Shown: positions 54,138 through 62,722 of the stretch, one piece after another | Numbering within the stretch: the stretch's first letter is position 1 | Layout: each line of letters begins with the position of its first letter | NCBI GenBank assembly: GCA_022822125.1 | Contig: JAJECF010000191.1 | Span: 1-64,000, forward strand | Direction: 5' to 3' | Length of the DNA stretch: 64,000 nt | Origin: Alphaproteobacteria bacterium | GTDB lineage: Bacteria > Pseudomonadota > Alphaproteobacteria > Bin95 | Translations under genes and position numbers: made by a program | The notes under the pieces: generated by a model | Databases searched by the model: none | Told to the model about the DNA's origin: nothing | The model's input: only the letters and a program-made list of their open reading frames with translations

Positions 54138-55147
54138 CGCTGCCCTCCCACCGCATCCGACAACAGCCCGACTGTCAGCGCATAAAGATTCGAGCAATTG
54201 TAGCGCAACAGGCCTTCGTAATTGCGGTAGATGAGAAAAGCCCTACCGCCGGTCCCGTCCGGCATGAGCAGCCTGGCGTCGATCTTTACGGCGGGCAGCG
54301 CGGCACCGGAAAGACGGCGCAGGCCCACGGCCTGCCAGTCGCCGAGGCTCCGCGGCTTTGTTGCCCGCCGGAGCGCGCGGCACCCCTTCGCGTCGCCGGC
54401 GATCATCGCGTCATAGCCCTGCCTTACAGCCTCAGGCGTCCGCACCTCGCGTCCCCATGTGCGCGCATCCGACCAGCCGTGCTGGCGGAGATAATTGGCA
54501 ATTGAGGCAAAAACATCGCCGAGATTATTCCAGATGTCGCGCCGGCCGTCGCCGTCGAAATCCTGCGCGAATGCAAGATAGCTCGACGGGATGAACTGGG
54601 GATGGCCCATGGCGCCGGCCCAGGAGCCCTTCATGTCTGCAAGCTTGATATAGCCCTTGTCCACCATGCGCAGCGCATCCAGCAATTGCGCGCGGAAGAA
54701 CCGGGACCGCCGCCGGTCGAAAGCCAGCATCGCCAAGGCCGGCACAACATCCGTACCCCCCCTGATGGCGCCATAGCGGGTCTCGATGCCCCAGATTGCG
54801 ACTATGAAGCGCGGCTGCACGCGATAGCGCTCCGATACCCGCCGCAGCAGCTTGGCGTGTTCGGCCATCATCGCCCTGCCCCGCTCGATATTCAGCTGCG
54901 TCAGAAGCCGTTTGCTGTATGTCGCAAAGGTCAGCTTGAACTCCGGTTGTTTGCGGTCGCGGTTCAGGACCTTTTCGAGCGGTCTCAGCCCCGCAAGCGC
55001 GGTATCCAGCGTGGCCGGCGAGATGCCTTCTTTTGCGGCTTCGGCTCGGAATTCGGCCAGCCAGCCGGCAAAGTCGTCCGCCCGTCCATCTCCCGCGGCG
55101 CAGATAACCCCGGCCAGTACCGCCAGCGCAACAGCGACACGCCGCAT
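54134..55147 (-). CDS. Lytic murein transglycosylase (MltB-like)
   Basis: A 337-residue periplasmic glycan-strand lyase. Signal peptide at residues 1-23. The lytic transglycosylase core has the catalytic Glu in IWGIETRYG, then GSWAGAMGHPQFIPSSY and WNNLGDVFASIANYLRQHGW. The ATG at 55147 follows GAGGGGAAAA. It heads the mltB-rlpA-dacA-tmk-holB-metG-tatD run. Confidence 0.93.
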   Translation of the reverse strand: MRRVAVALAVLAGVICAAGDGRADDFAGWLAEFRAEAAKEGISPATLDTALAGLRPLEKVLNRDRKQPEFKLTFATYSKRLLTQLNIERGRAMMAEHAKLLRRVSERYRVQPRFIVAIWGIETRYGAIRGGTDVVPALAMLAFDRRRSRFFRAQLLDALRMVDKGYIKLADMKGSWAGAMGHPQFIPSSYLAFAQDFDGDGRRDIWNNLGDVFASIANYLRQHGWSDARTWGREVRTPEAVRQGYDAMIAGDAKGCRALRRATKPRSLGDWQAVGLRRLSGAALPAVKIDARLLMPDGTGGRAFLIYRNYEGLLRYNCSNLYALTVGLLSDAVGGQR

Positions 55148-55314
55148 CGTTTTCCCCTCGTTCGCGGGCCCGGCATCCGGAGCCCCTAACGACCTCTGTG
55201 CCAACATATCCGAAGTTGTCGGACGTGTCGCGCCGCTCCGCCCCGGCTGCATCTTTCGGGGCGTCCGCGGTTGCGCCATGATGAGCGCTGCTATTTCGAT
55301 GCGGGAGAAGAAGG

Positions 55315-56055
55315 ATGAAGCTCGCCGGCAAAACCGCAGTCGTGACGGGAGGAGCCTGGGGCATGGGGGCGGTCACGGCCGAACTCCTGGCGTCCGAGGG
55401 CGCGGGGGTCGTCATTGCGGACGTTCTTGAGGAAGAAGGCCGCGCCCGCGCGGAGAAGATCGCCGGCGACGGCGGGCAAGCCTCATTCCACCGACTGGAT
55501 GTGACCGACGACGGGTCCTGGGCGGCGCTGGCCGCCGCCTGTCCGGATGCAGGCATTCTTGTGAACAATGCGGGGATCAGCGGCAGCGCCCATGCCGATC
55601 CGTTCGATCTCGACGCCTGGCACAACCTCATGGCGGTCAATGTCACCGGGGCATTCCTTGGATGCCGGCATTTTGTGCCGAAAATGGCGGCGGCCGGCGG
55701 CGGCGTCATCGTCAATATCTCGTCGATCTCGGGCGTGGTCGGCCAGAACAACATCCATCACGGCTACAACGCATCGAAAGGCGCCATCAGGGTGTTGACC
55801 AAGTCGCTGGCCGTGCGCCATGCGCAAGAGGGAATCCGGGCGAATTCGATCCATCCGGGGCTGATGCCGCCGATGCGCACCTCGGGCGCGACCGCCGACC
55901 CCGTCGTGCGCGAAAAGATGCTGCGCCGGGTGCCTATGCGCCGCAACGGCCGGGCGGACGAGGTAGCGAAAGCCGTGCTGTTCCTTGCGTCCGACGACAG
56001 CAGCTACTGCACCGGCGTCGAACTTTATGTAGACGGCGGTTTCCTCGCATCCTGA
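55315..56055 (+). CDS. SDR-family oxidoreductase
   Basis: A 246-residue short-chain dehydrogenase. TGGAWGMGAV near residue 11, NNAGISG, Ser in NISSISG and YNASKGAIRVL. The C-terminus FLASDDSSYCTGVELYVDGGF is standard. It is divergent from mltB and is followed after 105 bp by the ThDP-dependent decarboxylase on the same strand; the hairpin at 56069-56101 lies between. Substrate unknown. Confidence 0.9.
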   Translation: MKLAGKTAVVTGGAWGMGAVTAELLASEGAGVVIADVLEEEGRARAEKIAGDGGQASFHRLDVTDDGSWAALAAACPDAGILVNNAGISGSAHADPFDLDAWHNLMAVNVTGAFLGCRHFVPKMAAAGGGVIVNISSISGVVGQNNIHHGYNASKGAIRVLTKSLAVRHAQEGIRANSIHPGLMPPMRTSGATADPVVREKMLRRVPMRRNGRADEVAKAVLFLASDDSSYCTGVELYVDGGFLAS

Positions 56056-56068
56056 CCCTGCCCCTCCC

Positions 56069-56101
56069 CCCGGACGGTAAGGACCGCCCTTCCCGTCCGG
56101 G
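56069..56101 (+). terminator. Hairpin between SDR and ThDP enzyme genes
   Basis: CCCGGACGG (56069-56077) pairs with CCGTCCGGG (56093-56101), a 9-bp stem around a 15-base loop. It lies 13 bp after the SDR stop. No T-tract follows, so it may be a weak terminator or a regulatory hairpin. Confidence 0.45.
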
Positions 56102-56160
56102 ATAGTCACTTCAACCCGCTTGCTTGCGACGCCCTTGCGAATGAAGGAGGCGAACAACCG

Positions 56161-57822
56161 ATGCCTTCCCCTTCCAACACGATCAGCGGCCGCAGCGCGT
56201 TCCTCGCTGTCTTGAAAGACGAGGGCGTGACGCATCTTTTCGGCAATCCGGGCACGACGGAACTGCCGATCATGCATGCGCTGACCGAACAGACCGATCT
56301 CGGCTATGTGCTGGGCCTGCAGGAATCGGTAGTCGTCGCCATGGCCGATGGCTATGCCCGCGCGTCCGGCAAGCTTGCGGCCTGCAATGTCCATGTCGCG
56401 CCGGGACTGGGAAACGCCATCGGCGCTCTCTACACCGCTTCGCAGAGCGGCTCGCCGATCATCGTGACCGCCGGCCAGCAGGAACAGGGCCACGGGCTGA
56501 CGGAACCGCTCCTTTACGCCCCGCTCACCCCGATCGCGGAACCGGTGGTCAAATGGGCGGTGGAGGTATCCCGAATCGAGGACCTGCCGCGCATATTGCG
56601 GCGCGCCGCCAAGGTTGCGACGGCTCCGCCGACCGGGCCCGTGTTCATCTCCCTGCCCGGAGACATCCTGAACCGGCATGAGGCCATCGACCTCGGACGG
56701 GCGACGCGGGTGGATTCCCGCGTCCGGCCCTCCGACGAAGCGCTGGCGGCATTGGCGGACCGCATCGCGGCCGCTGCAAATCCGGTCATCCTCGCCGGCC
56801 ATGAGACAGCCACCGGCGATGCGCTGGACGCCGCCGGCCGATTCGCCGAATTGCTCGGCGCGCCCGTCTATCAGCAAAGCGTGCCCCAGGGCGCGCATTT
56901 CCCCTCGGAGCACCCCTGCTTCATGGGCGCGCTCACGCGCAGCCAAATCCAGGTCCGCCAAACGCTCGCGCCCTACGACCTGATCGTCAGCCTCGGGGCC
57001 GATTTCCTGCGCATGTCGGTCTGGAGCGAAACCGATCCGCTGCCCGAACACACGGCCGTCGTCCAGATCGGCCTGAGGGACTGGGAGCTCGCCAAGAATT
57101 ATCCTGCCGAGATCGCCGCGCTGGGAGACGTCAGGGAAACGCTCACAGCGCTGAACCCGGCGCTGGAGGAAAGGCTCGGCGCGAGTCGGCGGGACCGCAT
57201 CGCAGCACTCGCCGGGAGCAATTGGAGCGCAAACCGGCGGAAGGCGAAGGACGCCCTGGCCGGGACGCCGGAAAATGCGGGGCCCATTGCGCCGGCCTGG
57301 CTCTGCATGTGCCTCGCCGGGGAACTGCCGGAAGACGGCATCGTTGTCGATGAAGGCATCACGACCGGCGCGCGCCTTCTGGACTTCCTGCCGTTCCGGG
57401 ATGCAAACGGCTATTTCGGCAATGTTTCGGGCGGTATCGGCTGGGGCATTGCGGCAGCGGTCGGCGTGCAGATCGCGCAGCCCGCGCGGCGCACCGTGGC
57501 GCTTATCGGCGACGGCAGCGCGATGTATTCGATCCAGGCGCTCTGGACCGCCGTCAATGCGCGACTGCCAGTCGTTTTCGTCATCGCCAACAATGGCGGC
57601 TACCGCATCCTGAAGGACCGGATGAAAGCGTTTCACGACAACGACGCGCCGATAGGCATGGATTTCCGTGACCCGCCTATCGACGCCGCGCGGCTTGCAG
57701 AAGGATTCGGCATGCCTGCGGTCCGGGTCGAGACGCCGGCCGCCTTCCGCAAGGCTTACCAGGATGCGCTTGCAGGCTCCGGCCCCGTGCTGATCGAAGC
57801 TATGGTCAGCGCCGGCGGGTAA
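56161..57822 (+). CDS. ThDP-dependent decarboxylase (benzoylformate decarboxylase-like)
   Basis: A 553-residue ThDP enzyme of the benzoylformate decarboxylase/acetolactate synthase superfamily. It begins SGRSAFLAVLKDEGVTHLFGNPGTTE and LQESVVVAMADGYARASG (catalytic Glu region). The diphosphate motif reads IGDGSAMYSIQALWTA and ends with NNGGYRILK. No FAD-binding specificity or acetolactate features are obvious, and mdlC-like function is more likely. A strong Shine-Dalgarno (GAAGGAGG) precedes ATG 56161. Its 3' end overlaps the MFS fusion gene by 17 bases. Confidence 0.9.
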   Translation: MPSPSNTISGRSAFLAVLKDEGVTHLFGNPGTTELPIMHALTEQTDLGYVLGLQESVVVAMADGYARASGKLAACNVHVAPGLGNAIGALYTASQSGSPIIVTAGQQEQGHGLTEPLLYAPLTPIAEPVVKWAVEVSRIEDLPRILRRAAKVATAPPTGPVFISLPGDILNRHEAIDLGRATRVDSRVRPSDEALAALADRIAAAANPVILAGHETATGDALDAAGRFAELLGAPVYQQSVPQGAHFPSEHPCFMGALTRSQIQVRQTLAPYDLIVSLGADFLRMSVWSETDPLPEHTAVVQIGLRDWELAKNYPAEIAALGDVRETLTALNPALEERLGASRRDRIAALAGSNWSANRRKAKDALAGTPENAGPIAPAWLCMCLAGELPEDGIVVDEGITTGARLLDFLPFRDANGYFGNVSGGIGWGIAAAVGVQIAQPARRTVALIGDGSAMYSIQALWTAVNARLPVVFVIANNGGYRILKDRMKAFHDNDAPIGMDFRDPPIDAARLAEGFGMPAVRVETPAAFRKAYQDALAGSGPVLIEAMVSAGG

Positions 57823-59857
57823 ACACCCCGACTGCCATCAACGCACCCAGCAGCAGGGTCGTCGCCAAAATGCCGTAGCCGAGCAGCCTGCCCGCCTGTT
57901 CCAGCCCGGCAAAAGCGACGATGCTGCCGGCAAGCAGGGGGCCGGCGATGCTGCCGGCGCGTTCCACCACCCGGAACGCCGCCGTCACATTGCCGGTGCC
58001 GAACGCTTCCGTTTCGGCCCTGAAATAGGACGGCAGTACGGCGACCTGCGGCGTCATCACGAAAGACTGCCCGAGACCTATCAGCGCGACGCCGCAAGCC
58101 AGCAATATGGCGTCGCTTGTGGAGACGAACAGCACGCAGCCGGCCGCCGCCGATATCCCGCCGGTCAGAATCAGCAAGCCATGGACCTGGAACCTGTCGG
58201 CCATGAAGGCCGCCGCCTGGTTCATAACGAGCAGCAGCATGAAATAGACCATCATGGTGCGCCCGATGGCCGCGCCGCCGAAGTCGAGCGAGTCCAGATA
58301 GAGCGGCACGAGGAAAAACAGGAAGCCTGTAAGCACGGTGCGCGACGGCAGCGCCGAGAGCCCCATGAAGGTCATGAATTTCACGTTGCCGTAAATCCCG
58401 AACCGTCTGCGATGTGCGGTCCTGCGGACATTGGTTCCTACACCTTCGTCCGGAGACAGGAAGCCGAACGCGATCGTCATGGCGACGAAGACGATAGCCG
58501 CCCCGACGATGAAGGTGTTTTCGTAACCCAGTCGCTCGGCAAGGATGCCGCCGATCGCCGTCGCGCAGATACTGCCGCCCCCGGTTGCGGTGACGAACAC
58601 GCCGATATTGAGCGCGCGCCGGCGTTCCGGCGCCGTGATGGCGAGCCGGACGAGAATTGCAGCAGTGACAAGACCGAAGCCGGCTGCGGTGACGCAACGC
58701 CAGGCGATAAGCTCGATGAAGCTGGTGGCGAACGCCGTTGCTATCAGTCCCACACTCGCCGGTGCCATGCCCAGCAAAAGCGTGTTTCGCGTGCCGAGAC
58801 GCCGGATCAGCATTGGCGCAATCGGCGTCGTGAACAGCATGGCGACCACCCAGACCGACATCGGCATGGCGATGGCGATCGAGGCGTCTATGCCGATCGA
58901 AGGGTCGTAGAGGTCGCGCACGAAGAGCGGGAAGAAGGGGCGCGACAGTTCGACGCCGAAAATGAAAAAGAACAGCGGATATTGAACGTCCCCGGCGCGC
59001 AACACCTGCACGGGCCGGTAAGAGCCCGCCTCGGCGAAGACCCGTCCTTCCCGCACTCTGTCGGCGGCCCTGGGGCCGCCAGCGGCCACCAGGGCGCGGA
59101 AGCGCCGGTTGATCTCGGCATTGACGGCGTTCATTGCGTCGATCACCCGGGCCAGGTCGCCCCGCCCGCGCGAGGCGATCGCAGCCGAGAAGTCGCCTTC
59201 ACTGACCGCGTGCATCAATCGTCTCATCAGGCTGATGGAGCGAGCGACCGTGAGCGACAGCACCAGCAGGGTGAGTTCGAGGACGATCAGGATGGCGACG
59301 CACAGGGAAATGCCGATATCGGTGAAAATCCCGGCCATCGTATTGAATGCATATTGGCGGTCTATCCCGACCAGCGCATAAGCGATCCTGTCACCATCCC
59401 GGATCAACGGATGCTGAATGTTGTAGTCGGAGCCGATTGAAACAAAAGCCCCTGCCTGCGCCTCGCCGGCATTCGCCGCAAACGGATAGGACAAAGGCTC
59501 TGCGCCCTTGCCCGCATGCGCCGAAAACAGCACCTTGCCCTCGGGGTCGGTCACGGCGAGATAGGCGACCTCCGGGTGGTCGTTCAGCAGGTCGTCCAGA
59601 TAGACATCCACTCCCCTCAGGCTTTCGACCGGTATATCGAGGCGAACGGCGGTATAGAGATCGTTGGCGATCGACCGGGCCAGCACATGCGCCTTGTCCT
59701 TGATGACGGGCTGCAGCCTCGCCTCCACGGCTCCGAGCGCAATCCAGGCCAGCAGCGCATTCGCTGCGACAAGGGCCGCCACGGCGACGAAACCGATGCT
59801 GATACCAACTCCCGCAAGGGTGGGGGTCCTTCGGCGACTGCGCCGGCCGGGGCTCAC
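57806..59857 (-). CDS. Sensor-HAMP-MFS fusion transporter
   Basis: A 683-residue membrane protein. Residues 1 to about 255 form a sensor of the two-helix type: TM at about 15-40, an extracytoplasmic domain (LARSIANDLYTAVRL, YLAVTDPEGKVLFSA), TM at about 178-202 and a HAMP-like linker (SISLMRRLMHAVSEGDFSA). From about 285 on it is a 12-TM major facilitator transporter, with the loop motif RRLGTRNTLLLGMAP and YFRAETEAFGTGNVTAAFR. Such a fusion places transport under direct ligand sensing. It is coupled to the 251-residue sensor upstream by an ATGA overlap (59854-59857). Substrate unknown. Confidence 0.85.
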   Translation of the reverse strand: MSPGRRSRRRTPTLAGVGISIGFVAVAALVAANALLAWIALGAVEARLQPVIKDKAHVLARSIANDLYTAVRLDIPVESLRGVDVYLDDLLNDHPEVAYLAVTDPEGKVLFSAHAGKGAEPLSYPFAANAGEAQAGAFVSIGSDYNIQHPLIRDGDRIAYALVGIDRQYAFNTMAGIFTDIGISLCVAILIVLELTLLVLSLTVARSISLMRRLMHAVSEGDFSAAIASRGRGDLARVIDAMNAVNAEINRRFRALVAAGGPRAADRVREGRVFAEAGSYRPVQVLRAGDVQYPLFFFIFGVELSRPFFPLFVRDLYDPSIGIDASIAIAMPMSVWVVAMLFTTPIAPMLIRRLGTRNTLLLGMAPASVGLIATAFATSFIELIAWRCVTAAGFGLVTAAILVRLAITAPERRRALNIGVFVTATGGGSICATAIGGILAERLGYENTFIVGAAIVFVAMTIAFGFLSPDEGVGTNVRRTAHRRRFGIYGNVKFMTFMGLSALPSRTVLTGFLFFLVPLYLDSLDFGGAAIGRTMMVYFMLLLVMNQAAAFMADRFQVHGLLILTGGISAAAGCVLFVSTSDAILLACGVALIGLGQSFVMTPQVAVLPSYFRAETEAFGTGNVTAAFRVVERAGSIAGPLLAGSIVAFAGLEQAGRLLGYGILATTLLLGALMAVGVFTRRR

Positions 59858-60609
59858 CGTATATTCCTTTCAGCGGCATCCAGAGTCGCCGCCGTTTCCC
59901 GCACCGAGGCGCTGTAACCCACGAATTCGGCGAGCTCGGTTTCGGCGGCCGGCGTCTCGGCCGGGGCCGCCTTCAGAAGGCTCTCCACGCTATGCCGCAG
60001 ATAGCCGACGACCCTGGTCAGTCTCCAGAGCGCGGCCGCCGTGCCCAGCGCCGCCAGCAGGCCGCTGGCGACGAAGATCAGGACCGCGGACTCCAGCAGC
60101 TCCGTCGTCAGGCCGGCGACGATGTTGGCGAAGCGCGCCTTGCTGTAGCGCACCGCAACGCCGCCTTCCAGCTTGCCGAAATTGTTGACGACCGGCGCGC
60201 CGACAACGAACGATTCCGGGTCTTCGATGCGCCAGACCTGACCTTCCGCCGTCCGATTGCCCTCTGTCCAGTTCCGGGGCGCCTGCGATTCTCCCCCATT
60301 CAGTTCGTTGCCGCCATGCACCAGCAGCTTGCCGCGTGAATCGAAAATGCTGACGGACTGGAGTTCCGGATAGTCGCTGACCAGCGTATCCACCATCGCC
60401 CTGCTTTCCGCGATATCCTTGAGCGGCAATCCCAGATCCACCGCCTGCCGCAGCCGGCGCGAGGTATCGAGTGTGACGACCGAGACCCTCGAATCGTCGA
60501 GCCCGCGCAGAATATCGGCGAATTTGTGCTGATTGAGCAGGATCATCAACGCCATCGTCACCGCAAAGGCGCAGAGAAAACCCAGATTCAGGACAACCAG
60601 CAACCTCAC
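59854..60609 (-). CDS. Membrane sensor protein, no effector domain
   Basis: A 251-residue protein with TM at about 6-29, an extracytoplasmic region (VVTLDTSRRLRQAVDLGLPLKD, SVSIFDSRGKLLVHGG) and TM at about 175-198, then a short HAMP-like tail. The outer domain resembles the sensor half of the MFS fusion next door (ITS-DPEGKVLFSA region), so they look like paralogs. No kinase or transporter follows. GTG 60609 overlaps the ATP-grasp stop (GTGA). It may partner with the fusion or with a kinase elsewhere. Confidence 0.75.
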   Translation of the reverse strand: MRLLVVLNLGFLCAFAVTMALMILLNQHKFADILRGLDDSRVSVVTLDTSRRLRQAVDLGLPLKDIAESRAMVDTLVSDYPELQSVSIFDSRGKLLVHGGNELNGGESQAPRNWTEGNRTAEGQVWRIEDPESFVVGAPVVNNFGKLEGGVAVRYSKARFANIVAGLTTELLESAVLIFVASGLLAALGTAAALWRLTRVVGYLRHSVESLLKAAPAETPAAETELAEFVGYSASVRETAATLDAAERNIR

Positions 60610-61616
60610 GCCGCCAGCGCTCCCTGGCGCTGCAGGCTGTAGCAAAGGAAATGCTCGATCATGGCTGCATGGGATACGCCCGCAGCGTCGGCACCGATAT
60701 TCATCGACATGACAGTCGCCAGATTGCAGGTGACATTGAATTCCAGCAAACGGAAGGACCTGTCCGGCGCAACCCGGAAATCGACCCGCATATAATCGCA
60801 GGGTTGAACCAGTCTCGAAAACGCCAGCGCCGCCTGCCTGAGCTCTTCGCAAAGCAGCGCATCTTCGAAAGGCTCCCCCCGCTTTCCGGGGTCCAGGAAA
60901 CGCTTCTGACGCTCGGTCTGCACGCCTTCGCGCAACTCGGAGTGATTGGCGACCGGATGCAGCGCGATAGGCCCGCCCAGAACCGGAACGGTCACATCGA
61001 GGCCGGGCGCCAGGGCCTCGATCAGCACCTCCTCGCCAACGGCCAGCAGAGCCGACGCCCGCGTCCGCGCTTCCGTCCAGTTGTCGCAGATCGATCCCTC
61101 GTCGACACCTTCCGAATTAGCTCCGAAGCGGGGCTTGACGAAATAGGGTCCCTCGAAGGCCGGCGGTTCGTCCAGATCGGATTCGGCGACCGCCACAGCC
61201 CCTTCCGGCACAGGCAGGCCTGCGGCCCGCGCCATCAGCTTGGTGATCCACTTGTCCTCCGCCATGGCGCGGACATTGGGCGGACTGCCGAGATAAGGCA
61301 CGCCGGTGCGCGCGCAGAGCGACGACACCAGGATTTCGGGATTGCGGACAGGCTCGCGATTGTAGATCTGGAAGATGTAGTCCGGTGCAGGGCCGCTGCG
61401 CATGCGCTTCTCGAATGCCTCCAGACCGGCGCAGGGCTCCACCCTCCGCGCCAGGCCGCGCAGCACCGAAAGCACTTCGAATTTGGTGTAGAGTTCGCGC
61501 CCGTAGCGCGGATGGACCTTCGGTGGCGGCTCGCTCCAGTCTTCCGCATATTTGGCGAGAAACAGGATATCCAACTCCCGACGCCGATCCGGGCCGATTT
61601 GTAGCAGCTTTAACAT
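60606..61616 (-). CDS. ATP-grasp ligase, D-Ala-D-Ala ligase-like (first of two)
   Basis: A 336-residue ATP-grasp protein. It has YLGSPPNVRAMAEDKWITKLMARAAGLPVPEG, the Lys-bearing strand YFVKPRFGANSEGVD, the DVTVPVLGG segment and the metal-binding C-terminus VDFRVAPDRSFRLLEFNVTCN. These fit the D-Ala-D-Ala ligase-like branch, which joins amino-acid-like substrates with an ATP-made acyl phosphate. The gene is not near a cell-wall cluster. ATG 61616 is chosen as start; a TTG at 61649 is the alternative. It starts the three-gene unit with the sensor and the MFS fusion. Confidence 0.85.
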   Translation of the reverse strand: MLKLLQIGPDRRRELDILFLAKYAEDWSEPPPKVHPRYGRELYTKFEVLSVLRGLARRVEPCAGLEAFEKRMRSGPAPDYIFQIYNREPVRNPEILVSSLCARTGVPYLGSPPNVRAMAEDKWITKLMARAAGLPVPEGAVAVAESDLDEPPAFEGPYFVKPRFGANSEGVDEGSICDNWTEARTRASALLAVGEEVLIEALAPGLDVTVPVLGGPIALHPVANHSELREGVQTERQKRFLDPGKRGEPFEDALLCEELRQAALAFSRLVQPCDYMRVDFRVAPDRSFRLLEFNVTCNLATVMSMNIGADAAGVSHAAMIEHFLCYSLQRQGALAA

Positions 61617-61660
61617 TTCAAATTGGCCGGATGCATGTCGAAATTCCAAGGAGCACGGGT

Positions 61661-62722
61661 ATGATAGCCTGCAAATTCTTTACCGGCAACGCAGCGGACC
61701 CGCCTCCCATGTTACGAGTGATCTTGCTGGCGTTCGCTATCTTGACCGTCGTGGCGCCGGCTTCCCAAGCAGAGCCTTTTACCGTCTATATGATCGTACA
61801 TCGCGCCGGGTCGGGCGCGGATGACGGCTTTCGCGACTATCTGACAGTGAACGGCGTCGATGCCAATTTCATTCTTCGCGACATGGAGAACGACCGATCC
61901 CGCCTTCCGGGTTATGTCGAGGAGATCAAGACGCTCAGGCCCGATCTCGTCTATACCCAGACGACCTCGGTGACGCGCGCGGTTGTCGGCCGGCTGCAAG
62001 AAGCGGACCCCGACAAGCATGTCCTCGATATTCCCGTCGTGTTTTCCATGGTCTCCTTTCCTGCCCGGTCGAAGCTGGTGCCCCAGCCTCCGGACGCGGC
62101 AGCGCCGATGCTCTCTAAGCGCAACCTGACCGGCGCCAGGCATGTCGTCTCGAACCTTGTGCGCCTCAACGCCATGCGCACCTACATGCCTTTCGAGAAG
62201 CTCGGCATGCTCTACGACAAGAGTTCGGGCGCGCAGCGCCGTACCGAAGCCTCGATGCGGGCCCTGGTGGAAGAGGCCGGCATCGAATTCGTCTCCGACA
62301 GCCCTACGGAACCCAAGGTGGAGCGCGACCCGGCCCAGATCGAGCCGACGCTCAGGCGCCTGAAACAGGCAGGGGTCGATTTCCTGTATATCCCGCCGTC
62401 CAATTTCTTCGGCGCTCATGCCGAACTGGTGACCCGCACCGCCACCGAACTCGGCCTGCCAACCTTCTGCGGTGTGGAAACCCTGATCCGGCAGCATTGC
62501 ATGACAGGTCTTGTCAGCCCGCTTTACGCCGTCGGGCAGTTCGCCGCCTTCAAGGCAGAGCAGATTCTGACCGGCGGCAGGGATGCTGGCGACATCCCGA
62601 TCGAAACGCTGTCCCGGTTCTCCTTCGTGATCAACATGGAGACGGCGCACAAGCTGAAAGTGTATCCGCCGATGGAAATCCTGCGCTTCGCGCAATTCAT
62701 CAAGACCGGAGCCGATTCTTGA
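61661..62722 (+). CDS. ABC_sub_bind-family periplasmic protein
   Basis: A 353-residue exported protein of the ABC substrate-binding family related to TrpX-like proteins. A signal peptide is present (internal MLRVILLAFAILTVV stretch ending at SQAEP), although the ATG at 61661 with AAGGAG is likely the start. It has PDLVYTQTTSVTRAVVG, KRNLTGARHV, PFEKLGMLYD and the late LIRQHCMTGLVSPLYAVGQFAA segment. No ABC permease or ATPase lies nearby. It heads the plus-strand half of the cluster, coupled to the second ATP-grasp gene by a TTGA overlap. Confidence 0.85.
   Translation: MIACKFFTGNAADPPPMLRVILLAFAILTVVAPASQAEPFTVYMIVHRAGSGADDGFRDYLTVNGVDANFILRDMENDRSRLPGYVEEIKTLRPDLVYTQTTSVTRAVVGRLQEADPDKHVLDIPVVFSMVSFPARSKLVPQPPDAAAPMLSKRNLTGARHVVSNLVRLNAMRTYMPFEKLGMLYDKSSGAQRRTEASMRALVEEAGIEFVSDSPTEPKVERDPAQIEPTLRRLKQAGVDFLYIPPSNFFGAHAELVTRTATELGLPTFCGVETLIRQHCMTGLVSPLYAVGQFAAFKAEQILTGGRDAGDIPIETLSRFSFVINMETAHKLKVYPPMEILRFAQFIKTGADS

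Noticed and set aside
55483..57636. A minus-strand open frame of 717 codons
   Set aside because: Antisense to the SDR and the ThDP decarboxylase. Composition and lack of motifs mark it as a shadow.
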